Counted from the stretch's first letter, positions 6,741 to 14,698 are shown. The stretch is 64,000 nucleotides of DNA from Mergibacter septicus (GCF_003265225.1 NZ_CP022013.1:653001-717000), one strand, 5' to 3'. Notes: generated by a model not told the origin, from the letters alone. Numbers and translations are program-made.

Positions 6741-8024
6741 ATGGCAATAGAAAACGGTTTCACCTTTAAAGAGCAAGTGCGCTATTTTGAGAAAAAGCTC
6801 AATTTGCCCACCGACAGCTATTTAGATGTATTAGGCGAAGAACACGACTATTTTTTTATGGTCGCAGGGGCAAATCGTAATGAATTAGTTAATGCTTTTC
6901 GTCAAGCTGTAGATGAAGCGATCACTAACGGTGAAACGCTACAAAGCTTTCGCAAACGCTTTGATAAAATTGTCGATAAAACAGGTTGGCAGTATAAAGG
7001 TGGACGTAACTGGCGCACACGGATTATTTACGACACCAATGTGTATGGCGCTTATAACCGTGGACGGTTAAAACAGCATTTAGATTTAGCCGATGTGATG
7101 CCTTATTGGGAATACATTCATAATGATAACAGCCACCCACGACCTCATCATGTAAAACTGCACGGTACTATCCGCCCTGCAAACGATCCTTTCTGGCGTT
7201 ATTACTATCCAATCAAGGCGTATGGTTGTCATTGTACAGTAATCGCCCACGATAAAGATGATTTAGTGGAAATGGATAAGCACGTTTCACCACCTGTTGA
7301 AATTGAATTTGAAGATAAATTGGTTGGTGTGAGAAGTGGTAATCCAAGAACCATTAATCTCCCCAAAGGCTATGATGCAGGTTTTTCCCCACATAATTTT
7401 GACAACCTCACTGCAAGCAGAAATCAATCTGTGGATGCGGTGCTAATGCAAAAATTAAGTCAGTCTGAGCCACGCTTTGCGAGCCGTTTGATTAATGATG
7501 TGATTCGCCAACGCCCACAAGCAATCGCAATGTTAAACACCGCAATGACAGAGATGGTTGAAAGCGTTGCGAAAGAGAAACTCGCACGCGGTCAAATGAA
7601 GTATGTAGGTGTGCTGCATGATGATGTCTTGACTAAGTTAGATGGACTAGACAAAGCCCCGCAAAGTGCCGTGATTGCCGTGCGTGATCAAGATGTGTTA
7701 CACGCCTTACGAGAAAGCAAGCAAGCTAAAGGCATTAATCTGCCGATTGAGTTTTGGAAACAGTTACCTGAAAAATTGCGTAATCCTAAAGCGATTTTAC
7801 TCGAAAGCCAACAAAAACAGCCAACGTTAGTGTTTGTGTATGATACAGAACAAGGCAAGGTAGCGATCAAAATGGATTATGAGATACAAAAGCAAGATCC
7901 TCTAACGCAGAAAAAACAACGGGTCAAAGTAAATATGGTAAGAACGGCAAGCACAATAAAAAGCGATGTTGAATGGAATGATTTTAAGAAAAGCTATGAC
8001 TTATTATGGGGGAATTTAGATTAG
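6741..8024 (+). CDS. MuF/gp30 head morphogenesis protein with nuclease-like C-terminal domain
   Basis: A 427-residue two-domain protein. Residues 1 to about 200 are the Mu F (SPP1 gp7-like) minor head domain, with WRTRIIYDTNVYGAYNRGR and the Cys-His cluster YGCHCTV typical of the family. Residues from about 285 (KYVGVLHDDVLTKLDG) to the end look like the phage Barnase-EndoU-ColicinE5/D-RelE-like nuclease (PBECR) modules found behind MuF domains. From knowledge of that family, the tail may act as a toxin delivered with the DNA; that is inference here. No obvious immunity gene follows; the next bases are a structured RNA pair. Confidence 0.85.
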   Translation: MAIENGFTFKEQVRYFEKKLNLPTDSYLDVLGEEHDYFFMVAGANRNELVNAFRQAVDEAITNGETLQSFRKRFDKIVDKTGWQYKGGRNWRTRIIYDTNVYGAYNRGRLKQHLDLADVMPYWEYIHNDNSHPRPHHVKLHGTIRPANDPFWRYYYPIKAYGCHCTVIAHDKDDLVEMDKHVSPPVEIEFEDKLVGVRSGNPRTINLPKGYDAGFSPHNFDNLTASRNQSVDAVLMQKLSQSEPRFASRLINDVIRQRPQAIAMLNTAMTEMVESVAKEKLARGQMKYVGVLHDDVLTKLDGLDKAPQSAVIAVRDQDVLHALRESKQAKGINLPIEFWKQLPEKLRNPKAILLESQQKQPTLVFVYDTEQGKVAIKMDYEIQKQDPLTQKKQRVKVNMVRTASTIKSDVEWNDFKKSYDLLWGNLD

Positions 8025-8025
8025 T

Positions 8026-8105
8026 GCGGTGGTTTGCCTGATTCGAACAGGATAATGACGGATGAAACATTGCCGCCAACCTTTCCAGTAGGAAACCCCC
8101 ACCGC
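8026..8105 (-). ncRNA. Structured RNA unit 1, tRNA-like/C4-like
   Basis: Outer stem GCGGTGG (8026-8032) with CCACCGC (8099-8105). On the minus strand it encloses TTTCC-TACT-GGAAA, a CGG...CCG hairpin, and CCTG-TTCGAAT-CAGG, whose 7-base loop equals a tRNA T-loop. The minus strand read in frame gives ERLAAMFHPSLSCSNQAN, which I recall from leader regions of P4 ash/Icd-type genes controlled by C4/P4-CI antisense RNAs. Strand and class are therefore tentative; a normal tRNA is excluded by the D-arm and anticodon arm. Confidence 0.5.
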
Positions 8106-8106
8106 C

Positions 8107-8177
8107 GCTTGGTTTGCCTGATTCAAACAGGATAATACGGGCAGAACCGCAACCTTTCCAGTAGGAAACCTCCAAGC
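8107..8177 (-). ncRNA. Structured RNA unit 2, tandem copy
   Basis: Second copy, one base after unit 1. The outer stem is GCTTGG (8107-8112) with CCAAGC (8172-8177): the sequence differs from unit 1 but pairing is kept. The T-loop-like hairpin (CCTG-TTTGAAT-CAGG) and the TTTCC-TACT-GGAAA hairpin are almost unchanged, while the middle hairpin is shorter (CGG-6 nt-CCG). Compensatory change between adjacent copies is good evidence that the RNA fold is selected. Confidence 0.5.
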
Positions 8178-8222
8178 TCAAATACTATAAGCTAAACCCT
8201 TTTTTTACGCAATAGGTCGCCA

Positions 8223-8684
8223 ATGATTAAAATTCAGCTTAAAAACGAACTTGCCAGCAAGCAAATCGCCCAAATTGCCACTCAGTTACAAAAGCCTCGC
8301 CAGCTCTATGGCGTGTTGGGCGAAACGTTGAAAAAAATTCACCAAGAACGCTTTAAACAAGAAGTTGATCCAGAGGGAAAAAAATGGCAAGCCCTTTCCC
8401 CGCAAACCAAAGCCCAAAAAGCTAAACGTCGAAAAAGTACAAAAATTTTACGTCAAGACGGTTATTTAAGTGATAAACTTGCTTACAATTATGATGAACA
8501 TAGCGTGGAGTTTGGTAGCGATGCCAAATATGCTCGTCTTCATCAATTTGGCGGTAAGACGGGGAAAGGGAAAAAAGTTACTATTCCACAACGTCGTTGG
8601 TTAGGTGTCAGTCAACAAGATAAACAAATATTGCTGAGAAAAGCTACTGCACTTTTACAACGTCAAATTGAGCAAGTGTTATAG
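8223..8684 (+). CDS. Virion morphogenesis protein, Mu gpG-like (gp31)
   Basis: A 153-residue protein of the phage virion morphogenesis family (Mu G, P2 S-like tail completion). Family features include RFKQEVDPEGKKWQALSPQT near residues 40-60 and YARLHQFGG near residue 100. It follows gp30 and ends the first late segment: a terminator lies just after its stop. Confidence 0.82.
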   Translation: MIKIQLKNELASKQIAQIATQLQKPRQLYGVLGETLKKIHQERFKQEVDPEGKKWQALSPQTKAQKAKRRKSTKILRQDGYLSDKLAYNYDEHSVEFGSDAKYARLHQFGGKTGKGKKVTIPQRRWLGVSQQDKQILLRKATALLQRQIEQVL

Positions 8685-8691
8685 GATTTAA

Positions 8692-8727
8692 AATAACGCC
8701 ATAATCACTCGCTGTGGCGTTTTTATT
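8692..8727 (+). terminator. Intrinsic terminator after gpG
   Basis: AACGCCA (8695-8701) pairs with TGGCGTT (8715-8721), followed by a T-rich run. It separates the packaging segment from the protease/capsid segment. Confidence 0.75.
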
Positions 8728-8758
8728 TTTAAGTAGGGTGATTCATTATCTAAAAAAA

Positions 8759-8872
8759 TTTAAACGCTATTAAACGCATTTAAACGTCTTTTAAACGATT
8801 TGTAAAATAACATATCGACCAAATTTTAAAAATCCCCCAAAAAATCTTTAAACCACTTTAAAATCTTTTTTA
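8759..8872 (+). repeat. Long phased TTTAAA array before the head protease
   Basis: TTTAAA or ATTAAA at 8759, 8769, 8779 and 8790, three of them followed by CG, then TTTAAA at 8825, 8847 and 8857 and TTTTA at 8868. The distances are 10, 10, 11, 35, 22, 10 and 11 bp; several are whole turns of the helix. The last part forms promoter P2. Confidence 0.75.
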
Positions 8873-8890
8873 TTTCTCTTTCGGTAATCT
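8847..8890 (+). promoter_or_regulatory. Candidate late promoter P2 (head protease)
   Basis: Dyad TTTAAA-CCAC-TTTAAA at 8847-8862 and -10-like TAATCT at 8885-8890, exactly 38 bp from the dyad start. Position before gene I equals that of PI in Mu. Confidence 0.65.
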
Positions 8891-8920
8891 ATCAGTGTTT
8901 TAGCAATCAAGGACACTGAT

Positions 8921-10027
8921 ATGACCGTTATTGATATTTTTCGTGCAGGGCGTCGCCATGATGCCAATGGTAACTTAGTAGAGATTACTACTGCGTCGTT
9001 GCAGCAGGCAATTGATGCCTATGATCCACAATTTCACGAGTCCCCCGTGGTGATCGGACACCCTAAAGACAATCACCCTGCTTATGCGTGGGTGAAAGGC
9101 TTACAGCTTAACGGGGATACGTTACAAGCAGAACTTACTCAGATTGATCCTGACTTTGCCGAAATGGTACAGAACGGACGATTTAAAAAGGTGTCCGCGT
9201 CCTTTTATTTACCTGATAGTCCCAATAACCCCGTCGCAGGCAAGTTGTATTTACGCCACGTAGGTTTTCTTGGTGCTGTGCCACCTGCGGTAAAAGGTTT
9301 GCGTAATCCTGAATTTAGCGAAGAAGAACAAGGCATCGTTGAGTTTAGCGATTGGGCACAATCAAGCCTTTGGCGGCGACTAAGGGATTGGGTGATTGGT
9401 AAGTATGGACAGGATGAGGCGGATAAAGCCCTGCCTGATTATTTAGTGAGTTCGGTGCAAGAAGAAAGTATCCGTGGGGAATATCGCCATACTGATGCCC
9501 TTGTCCCTGACTTTAACGAAAACAATGCACAATCAGAAGGAGACCCCACAATGAGTGCAGAAGAAAAAGCTGAGCTTGACCGCCTACGTCAAGAAAATGA
9601 GCAACTAAAAGCGATACAAGCCAAAGTGGAAGCAGAAAAAGCCGAAGCAGAGCTTAACTCAGCCAAAGCCGAGAATGCGAGCTTTGCGGAAGCCTTAATT
9701 TCGGAAGGCAAACTTGCCCCGAAAAATAAAGACAAGGTGGTGTCAATGCTCAATGCAATGACAGTACAAGCAAAAGGTGGTGTTGTGGAATTTGAAGAAG
9801 GTGAAAGCCTTGTTCAGCAATTTAAAACCTACCTTAAAGAGCAGCCGAAAGTGGTGGAATTTGAGGAGGTAGCAACCAAAGACAAAGCTGTACCGCCTGC
9901 TGATGAAACAGTGGACTATGCTGAAGGTACAAGCCCAGCCAGCATTGATGCGGATAAACGCATTCGCGCCTATATGGGTGAGCACAATGTGGATTACACC
10001 ACCGCATTTAATGCGTTATTTAACTAA
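8921..10027 (+). CDS. Head maturation protease with C-terminal scaffold, Mu gpI-like (gp32)
   Basis: A 368-residue protein. The N-terminal part (to about residue 150) matches Mu-type prohead protease, with VVIGHPKDNHPAYAWVKGL and FKKVSASFYLP; the His and Ser in these segments are the likely catalytic residues. The C-terminal part from about 210 is a Glu/Ala/Lys-rich coiled coil acting as scaffold. An internal in-frame start makes the scaffold alone. It starts the capsid segment after a terminator and promoter P2. Confidence 0.85.
   Translation: MTVIDIFRAGRRHDANGNLVEITTASLQQAIDAYDPQFHESPVVIGHPKDNHPAYAWVKGLQLNGDTLQAELTQIDPDFAEMVQNGRFKKVSASFYLPDSPNNPVAGKLYLRHVGFLGAVPPAVKGLRNPEFSEEEQGIVEFSDWAQSSLWRRLRDWVIGKYGQDEADKALPDYLVSSVQEESIRGEYRHTDALVPDFNENNAQSEGDPTMSAEEKAELDRLRQENEQLKAIQAKVEAEKAEAELNSAKAENASFAEALISEGKLAPKNKDKVVSMLNAMTVQAKGGVVEFEEGESLVQQFKTYLKEQPKVVEFEEVATKDKAVPPADETVDYAEGTSPASIDADKRIRAYMGEHNVDYTTAFNALFN
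9551..10027 (+). CDS. Internal scaffold protein, Mu gpZ-like
   Basis: In-frame ATG inside the protease gene, preceded by AGAAGGAGACCCCACA, a far better ribosome binding site than chance would give mid-gene. It yields 158 residues starting MSAEEKAELDRLRQENEQLK, a coiled coil. In Mu the scaffold Z is made the same way from the end of gene I. Confidence 0.72.
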   Translation: MSAEEKAELDRLRQENEQLKAIQAKVEAEKAEAELNSAKAENASFAEALISEGKLAPKNKDKVVSMLNAMTVQAKGGVVEFEEGESLVQQFKTYLKEQPKVVEFEEVATKDKAVPPADETVDYAEGTSPASIDADKRIRAYMGEHNVDYTTAFNALFN

Positions 10028-10050
10028 TTAACCAACAAGGAGCAATTTTT

Positions 10051-10974
10051 ATGGCACTGGATTTATCAAAATTACGCGTACAAGACCCTGTACTCACCAA
10101 TTTGGCTTATGGCTATCACAACAATGAACTGATTGGCGATACCTTAATGCCTATTGTCGAAATTGACAAAGAAGCGGCAAAAATCCCGACCTTTGGGCGT
10201 TTAGCCTTCCGTATTCCAACAACAACCCGTAACCTACGAGGTGCATCAAATCGCTTAGAGCCTGAAGATTTAGGTGCAATTGATGTCGCATTAGAAGAAC
10301 ATGATGCGGAATATGCTATTGATTATCGTGAAAGCAATGAGGCAAGTTTCCCACTGCGTCAATATGCTTTAAGCGTTATCCAAGATGTGATTGCTTTAGA
10401 TCGTGAAAAACAAATCGCTACCCTTGCGCAAAACGAGGCGAGCTATGAAAGCACCAATAAAGTGGCATTATCTGGCACGAGTCAATTTAGTCACAAAGAC
10501 TCCGACCCGTTTGTTGTCTTTGATGCTGCAAAACGTGCGATTAAACGCACCATTGGGCATAAAGCCAATGTGTGCGTGATTGCAGGCGACGTATGGGAAG
10601 TGCTGAAATCGCACCCGAAAGTGATTGAAAAAATTAAGTATGTACAAAAAGGCGTAATCACCCCTGAAATTTTTGCAGGCTTAATTGATATTGATACGGT
10701 GAAAATTGGTGAAGCCGTTTATGAAGAAAGTAGCCAATTAAAAGATATCTGGACAAAAACAGTCGTGCTGGCTTATGTACCGAAAACGGCCGATAAGAAA
10801 GGCACGGTGTATCAGCCAAGTTTTGGTTATACCGTCCGCCGCCGCAAAGGCTTGTTTGTGGACACCTACCAAGAAAGCGGTGGCAAGTTAGAGGTGGTGC
10901 GTTGTACCGATATTTATAAACCGCATTTAGTGGGCAAACCTGCGGGTTATTTAGTCAAAGACTGTATCGCTTAA
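10051..10974 (+). CDS. Major capsid protein
   Basis: A 307-residue protein directly after the protease/scaffold gene with a strong ribosome binding site (AAGGAGC). This is the fixed place of the major head subunit in Mu-like phages. Segments such as TLMPIVEIDKEAAKIPTFGR and VFDAAKRAIKR fit the HK97-fold capsid proteins of BcepMu/B3-like relatives rather than Mu gpT. The ordered, cysteine-poor sequence ends GYLVKDCIA. Confidence 0.82.
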   Translation: MALDLSKLRVQDPVLTNLAYGYHNNELIGDTLMPIVEIDKEAAKIPTFGRLAFRIPTTTRNLRGASNRLEPEDLGAIDVALEEHDAEYAIDYRESNEASFPLRQYALSVIQDVIALDREKQIATLAQNEASYESTNKVALSGTSQFSHKDSDPFVVFDAAKRAIKRTIGHKANVCVIAGDVWEVLKSHPKVIEKIKYVQKGVITPEIFAGLIDIDTVKIGEAVYEESSQLKDIWTKTVVLAYVPKTADKKGTVYQPSFGYTVRRRKGLFVDTYQESGGKLEVVRCTDIYKPHLVGKPAGYLVKDCIA

Positions 10975-10977
10975 CCC

Positions 10978-11005
10978 TTTAAACCGCATTTAAACTGAAT
11001 TTAAG
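10978..11005 (+). repeat. Phased TTTAAA array, 3 units at 11 bp
   Basis: TTTAAA at 10978 and 10989 and TTTAAG at 11000, exactly 11 bp apart, in the gap after the capsid gene. The last unit leads into AAGTGCGGT (11003-11011), identical to the Haemophilus-type DNA uptake core. Confidence 0.75.
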
Positions 11006-11038
11006 TGCGGTTGAAAATATCAATTTTGGGAGAATGCT

Positions 11039-11311
11039 ATGAACGAAAAATTACTCTATGCCGTGATTGGGGTTGCTATTTTGCATAACGGTAAACGTTA
11101 TGAAGTGGGCGACACCCTTGAACTCACGCAAGAAGAAGCAGAAAACATCGCCTTGTATGTGGAATTAACAGAAAGTGCGAAAGAAAAGCTAGCACAGCAA
11201 CAACGTCAAGCAGAAGAGGAAAAACGCCAAGCGGAAGAGGCTCAGCGTAAGAAGGAGGAAAAACAACGCAAGTCCAATACAGATAAAAATACCGATGAAA
11301 CAACCGCATAG
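11039..11311 (+). CDS. Mu gp35-like small head-region protein
   Basis: A 90-residue protein with a short folded N-terminus (LHNGKRYEVGDTLELTQEEAENI) and a highly charged Glu/Gln/Lys/Arg tail that should form a single helix. It stands between capsid and gp36, as gp35 does in Mu-like genomes. Function is not known. GGGAGAATGCT precedes the ATG. Confidence 0.6.
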   Translation: MNEKLLYAVIGVAILHNGKRYEVGDTLELTQEEAENIALYVELTESAKEKLAQQQRQAEEEKRQAEEAQRKKEEKQRKSNTDKNTDETTA

Positions 11312-11319
11312 GAGCAGTG

Positions 11320-11751
11320 ATGTATATCCAAACAACTGATCTGTTAGAGCTAATGAGTGAGCGAAGCCTGATTGATTTATCTAATGACAGTAGCCGTCCC
11401 ACGGAAATGAACACCAACGTATTAGAAAAAGCTTGCTTACACGCCTGTGAAATAGTTGATGGGTATTTACGCTCTCGCTACTTGTTGCCATTAGAACAGG
11501 TGCCGACTTTAGTACGTAACATCTGTTTACAATTGGCACGCTATTGGCTCTATTCACGTCGCCCAGACGGTAAAGCCTTTCCCGAGCAGGTCAAAGACAG
11601 TTATACGCAGGCACTGAAAGATTTAGAGCGTATTCAGTCGGGCAAGTTACATCTTGGTCTGACAGAAATTACGATCGGCGACGATAGCGTGCCTACTGCA
11701 CCACGTTTTGTCGCACGTGCACCCGAAAAAGTGGATTTATCAGGGTATTAA
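11320..11751 (+). CDS. Mu gp36-like protein (DUF1320)
   Basis: A 143-residue protein of the DUF1320 family, a head-tail connector component in Mu-like phages. Segments LEKACLHACEIVDGYLRSRY and LARYWLYSRR are typical. ATG 11320 is preferred to GTG 11317 because GGAG lies at proper distance from it. Confidence 0.8.
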   Translation: MYIQTTDLLELMSERSLIDLSNDSSRPTEMNTNVLEKACLHACEIVDGYLRSRYLLPLEQVPTLVRNICLQLARYWLYSRRPDGKAFPEQVKDSYTQALKDLERIQSGKLHLGLTEITIGDDSVPTAPRFVARAPEKVDLSGY

Positions 11752-11752
11752 T

Positions 11753-12178
11753 ATGTCTGCCACGTTGCCTATTTTAACGAGTATCCAACAACGCTTACTC
11801 AAACAGCTCGATCGCTTTACTGTGGAATTATTTCCTGATGATTTAGCCAATTATTATGTCAGAGATGAATACGGCACGATTTTAGTGCAATACGCTGGCT
11901 CAAAATTTGAATTGCAAGGCAGTACCGACCTTATTCATCAACGTCGTTATGTCAATATTGCATTGACAGTGATCGCACGTAGTCAACACGATGACAGTGG
12001 CGCATTAGAGGTGCTAGATAAGGTTCGTTTAGCAATAGTGGGATTTCGACCAACTAATTGCGAACCATGCACGCTAATTAGCGAACAATTTGGGGGTGAA
12101 GACGAAGGGCTTTGGCAGTATCAGATCATCGTACAAACTAGCACGTGGCAAGTAGAGCAACGTGAACACAAGATTTAA
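11753..12178 (+). CDS. Mu gp37-like protein (DUF1834)
   Basis: A 141-residue protein of the DUF1834 family, a neck or tail-terminator component next to gp36. The start MSATLPILTSIQQRLLKQL fits the family and lies one base after the previous stop. The body contains a QRRYVNIALTVIARS beta-rich core. Confidence 0.75.
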   Translation: MSATLPILTSIQQRLLKQLDRFTVELFPDDLANYYVRDEYGTILVQYAGSKFELQGSTDLIHQRRYVNIALTVIARSQHDDSGALEVLDKVRLAIVGFRPTNCEPCTLISEQFGGEDEGLWQYQIIVQTSTWQVEQREHKI

Positions 12179-12232
12179 CGAAATTAAACACCGCACTGCT
12201 TACAGTGTGTGGGAACATAGAGGAGAAAGAAA

Positions 12233-13618
12233 ATGGCTTTTCACCACGGAACAGAAACAAAACGTGTAACAGGTGGATCCGTCCCTGTACAAACTGTTGA
12301 TGGTGCAATTATTGGTATCGTTGGCACCGCACCAATTGGGGTAGTTAATGACCTTACACTTTGTCAGACTAAAAAAGATTTTGCCCGTTTCGGTACAATT
12401 ACAGGTAAAGGTTTTACTCTACCTGATGCCTTTGATATTTTGAGTCGCTATGCCAGTGGGCAAGTGTATGTCGTCAATGTATTAGATCCAACACGACACC
12501 AAACACAAGTGAATGATGAGACTTTGACACCAGATCCTAACACGCTAATTACTAATACTGCACATCCCGCTTTATTAACGCTTACCGTTAAAGCAGATAG
12601 TACGCCTTTGACAGAAGGTACAGATTACATTGTAGATATGCAAACAGGTGAAATCCGTCTAAAAGCGAGTCAGTCAAATTTAACGGCAACTTATACCTAT
12701 GCTGACCCAACGAAAGTAACGGAAGCAGAAATTAAAGGTGGTGTAGAAAGTAGCACAGGCACACGTAAAGGTTTTGAGTTATTGCGAGATGGCTTTAATA
12801 AATTTGGTGCTGATGCCAAAATCCTCATTTGCCCCGAATACGACAAAACCGCTAGCGGTGCAGCAGCGTTACAAGTTCTTGCAGAACAATTAAAAGCCGT
12901 GGCATACGTTCAACTTCCTCAAGGCACCAGCTTGTCTAAAGCGATTGAAGGACGAGGGCCACTTGGCACAATCAATGCGAAAGCCAGTTCCGAACGAGTT
13001 CGCCACTTCTATCCTTATACACAGGGTATGAGCAATGGACTAGAAAGTCTTGCCACTCACGCCGCAGGGCTTCGAATGAAAACCGATGTAGAACAAGGTT
13101 ACTGGTTCTCAACTTCCAACCGAGAATTACTCGGAGTAATCGGTATGGAAATACCACTTACAGCGAGAATTGATGATATTCAATCCGAAACTAACCGCCT
13201 CAATGCCGTAGGCATCACCACCATTTTCAACAGTTTTGGTACAGGGTTTAGACTCTGGGGTAACCGATCAAGTTGCTATCCAACTGTTACCCACATCATC
13301 AACTTTGAAACCGCCCTACGCACAGGGGATTTAATTGATGAATCCATTCGTCGTACTGAATTACAGTTTATAGACCGCCCAATTGATGATGCACTCATCG
13401 ACAGCTTACTTGAAACTATCGACACCTACCTACGTTCTTTGAAAAGCATAGTCGGCTACAACGTAAACTTCGATTACGACTACGATCTAGTAGATGCATT
13501 CAGTAAAGGACAAGTCCCAATTGTCTATGATTATACGCCTAAAATACCTGCAGAAAGGATAACGAATACCAGCATAATGACCCGTAAATACCTAATAAAT
13601 TTAGTGTCAAAAGGATAA
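12233..13618 (+). CDS. Contractile tail sheath protein, P2 FI-like
   Basis: A 461-residue sheath subunit. Family marks include AIIGIVGTAPIG near the N-terminus, a central GFELLRDGFNKFG region, and the C-terminal core with TARIDDIQSETNRLNAVGIT and GFRLWGNRS. Sheath contraction drives the tube through the host envelope. GAGGAGAAAG precedes the ATG, and the tube gene follows after nine bases. Confidence 0.92.
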   Translation: MAFHHGTETKRVTGGSVPVQTVDGAIIGIVGTAPIGVVNDLTLCQTKKDFARFGTITGKGFTLPDAFDILSRYASGQVYVVNVLDPTRHQTQVNDETLTPDPNTLITNTAHPALLTLTVKADSTPLTEGTDYIVDMQTGEIRLKASQSNLTATYTYADPTKVTEAEIKGGVESSTGTRKGFELLRDGFNKFGADAKILICPEYDKTASGAAALQVLAEQLKAVAYVQLPQGTSLSKAIEGRGPLGTINAKASSERVRHFYPYTQGMSNGLESLATHAAGLRMKTDVEQGYWFSTSNRELLGVIGMEIPLTARIDDIQSETNRLNAVGITTIFNSFGTGFRLWGNRSSCYPTVTHIINFETALRTGDLIDESIRRTELQFIDRPIDDALIDSLLETIDTYLRSLKSIVGYNVNFDYDYDLVDAFSKGQVPIVYDYTPKIPAERITNTSIMTRKYLINLVSKG

Positions 13619-13627
13619 GGAGAAAAA

Positions 13628-14143
13628 ATGAGTATCGCAATCAATCAAATTGTCAATGCTAACGTTTACTTAAATGGTAATTCATTATTAGGCAAAGCCA
13701 AAGAAGTTAAACTTCCTGATATTGAGTTTGAGCAAATTGAGCACAAAAGCTTAGGGTTAATCGGCACAATTAAACTGCCAGCAGGATTAAATGCACTTCA
13801 GGCAGAAATCACTTGGCAAAGCTTTTATCCTGATATACGTCGCCAGAATTATAATCCAATGAAAAACCAACAATTAATGATTCGCTCTAATCTACAAGCC
13901 TTTAATTCTCAAGGCTTAATTGATGAGCAATCAATGGTAACCATTATGAATGTTCAGTTTTCTAAAACCACTGGCGGTTCTATAAAACCGAAAGAAGCAA
14001 CAGAACACCAAGATACTTGTGAAGTCTATTCAATTAAACAAAGTGTCGGCGGTAAAGAAATCTTATTCTATGATGCCTTTGCCAATATCTTACGGATTGA
14101 TGGCAAAGATGTTTTACAAAAATACCGCACTAACATTGGGTAG
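13628..14143 (+). CDS. Major tail tube protein, P2 FII-like
   Basis: A 171-residue tube subunit with the family pattern NVYLNGNSLLGKAKEVKLPD at the start and AEITWQSFYPDIRR in the middle. It follows the sheath gene after AAGGAG. With it ends the second late segment; promoter P3 follows. Confidence 0.9.
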   Translation: MSIAINQIVNANVYLNGNSLLGKAKEVKLPDIEFEQIEHKSLGLIGTIKLPAGLNALQAEITWQSFYPDIRRQNYNPMKNQQLMIRSNLQAFNSQGLIDEQSMVTIMNVQFSKTTGGSIKPKEATEHQDTCEVYSIKQSVGGKEILFYDAFANILRIDGKDVLQKYRTNIG

Positions 14144-14149
14144 CCATTC

Positions 14150-14193
14150 TTTAAACAAGTTTAAAATCTATTTCAATTCAAATTGATTAAACT
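14150..14193 (+). promoter_or_regulatory. Candidate late promoter P3 (tail assembly)
   Basis: Dyad TTTAAA-CAAG-TTTAAA at 14150-14165 and -10-like TAAACT at 14188-14193, exactly 38 bp from the dyad start. It stands in the gap between tube and chaperone genes. Confidence 0.62.
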
Positions 14194-14237
14194 CCTAATA
14201 ACAAGGCATTAATGATGAAACTATGAAGGAATTTTTT

Positions 14238-14549
14238 ATGAATCAAGCCACGACTTTACTTAAAAATCTTCAAGCATACACAACCTACACGTTAAGTTAT
14301 CCAATTACTCAACCAGACGGCACTCAAATTAAAGAAGTTGTTTTACGACGGATTAAAGGAAGTGATCAAGCTGCTTTTGAAAGTCAACAATTTGATATGG
14401 AAAAAGACAATTACAAAATTAATAGATTTTTCATTGTCCGTCTCTCAAATTTACTTCCAGAAGACGTTGATGAGATGGATTTAAAAGATATCTTGGGACT
14501 TGGAGAGCTTATTACTAAGTTAATTAATGAGGGAAAGTCAGACAAATAA
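14238..14549 (+). CDS. Tail assembly chaperone, P2 gpE-like
   Basis: A 103-residue protein matching P2 E/tail assembly chaperones, with YPITQPDGTQIKEVVLRRIKG and EDVDEMDLKDILGLG. ATG 14238 has AAGGA at 7 bases; an in-frame ATG at 14223 lacks one. Such chaperones hold the tape measure protein during tail assembly. The gene carries a slippery heptamer 10 bases before its stop. Confidence 0.85.
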   Translation: MNQATTLLKNLQAYTTYTLSYPITQPDGTQIKEVVLRRIKGSDQAAFESQQFDMEKDNYKINRFFIVRLSNLLPEDVDEMDLKDILGLGELITKLINEGKSDK

Positions 14550-14698
14550 GCGATCTTGATGAAGTATTTGCTGATCTCGCTTGGTGGTTTGGTTTTTCTC
14601 CAAGCGAGTTAATGGAGATGGATTTAGTCGATATTCCTAAATGGGTAAAGCAAATGCAAAGACAAATTAAAGCAGGTTATGGGCAAATTTTTCGATAA
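14238..14698 (+). CDS. Frameshifted chaperone E-E' (-1 fusion)
   Basis: At 14531-14537 the sequence is G GGA AAG in the E frame, which fits X XXY YYZ for -1 slippage. After slipping, reading goes VRQISDLDEVFADLAWWFGF and on to a stop at 14696-14698. This adds 53 residues that match P2 E' (the conserved DLAWWF...M..L and a C-terminal WVKQMQRQIKAGY). The fusion is 153 residues. P2 makes E+E' by -1 frameshifting, so this is expected, but the heptamer differs. Confidence 0.8.
14531..14537 (+). promoter_or_regulatory. Slippery heptamer GGGAAAG for -1 frameshift
   Basis: Fits X XXY YYZ with Gly-GGA slipping to GGG and Lys-AAG to AAA, which keeps both tRNA pairings acceptable. It lies 10 bases before the E stop codon. 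Confidence 0.72.

Noticed and set aside
8026-8177. Two tRNA genes on the minus strand
   Set aside because: A T-loop and outer stem are present, but there is no proper D-arm, no 5-bp/7-base anticodon arm and no CCA end.
7984-8181. 65-residue minus-strand ORF
   Set aside because: It covers the tandem RNA units and overlaps the end of gp30; its resemblance to Ash/Icd-type peptides is explained by the conserved RNA sequence. No ribosome binding site.
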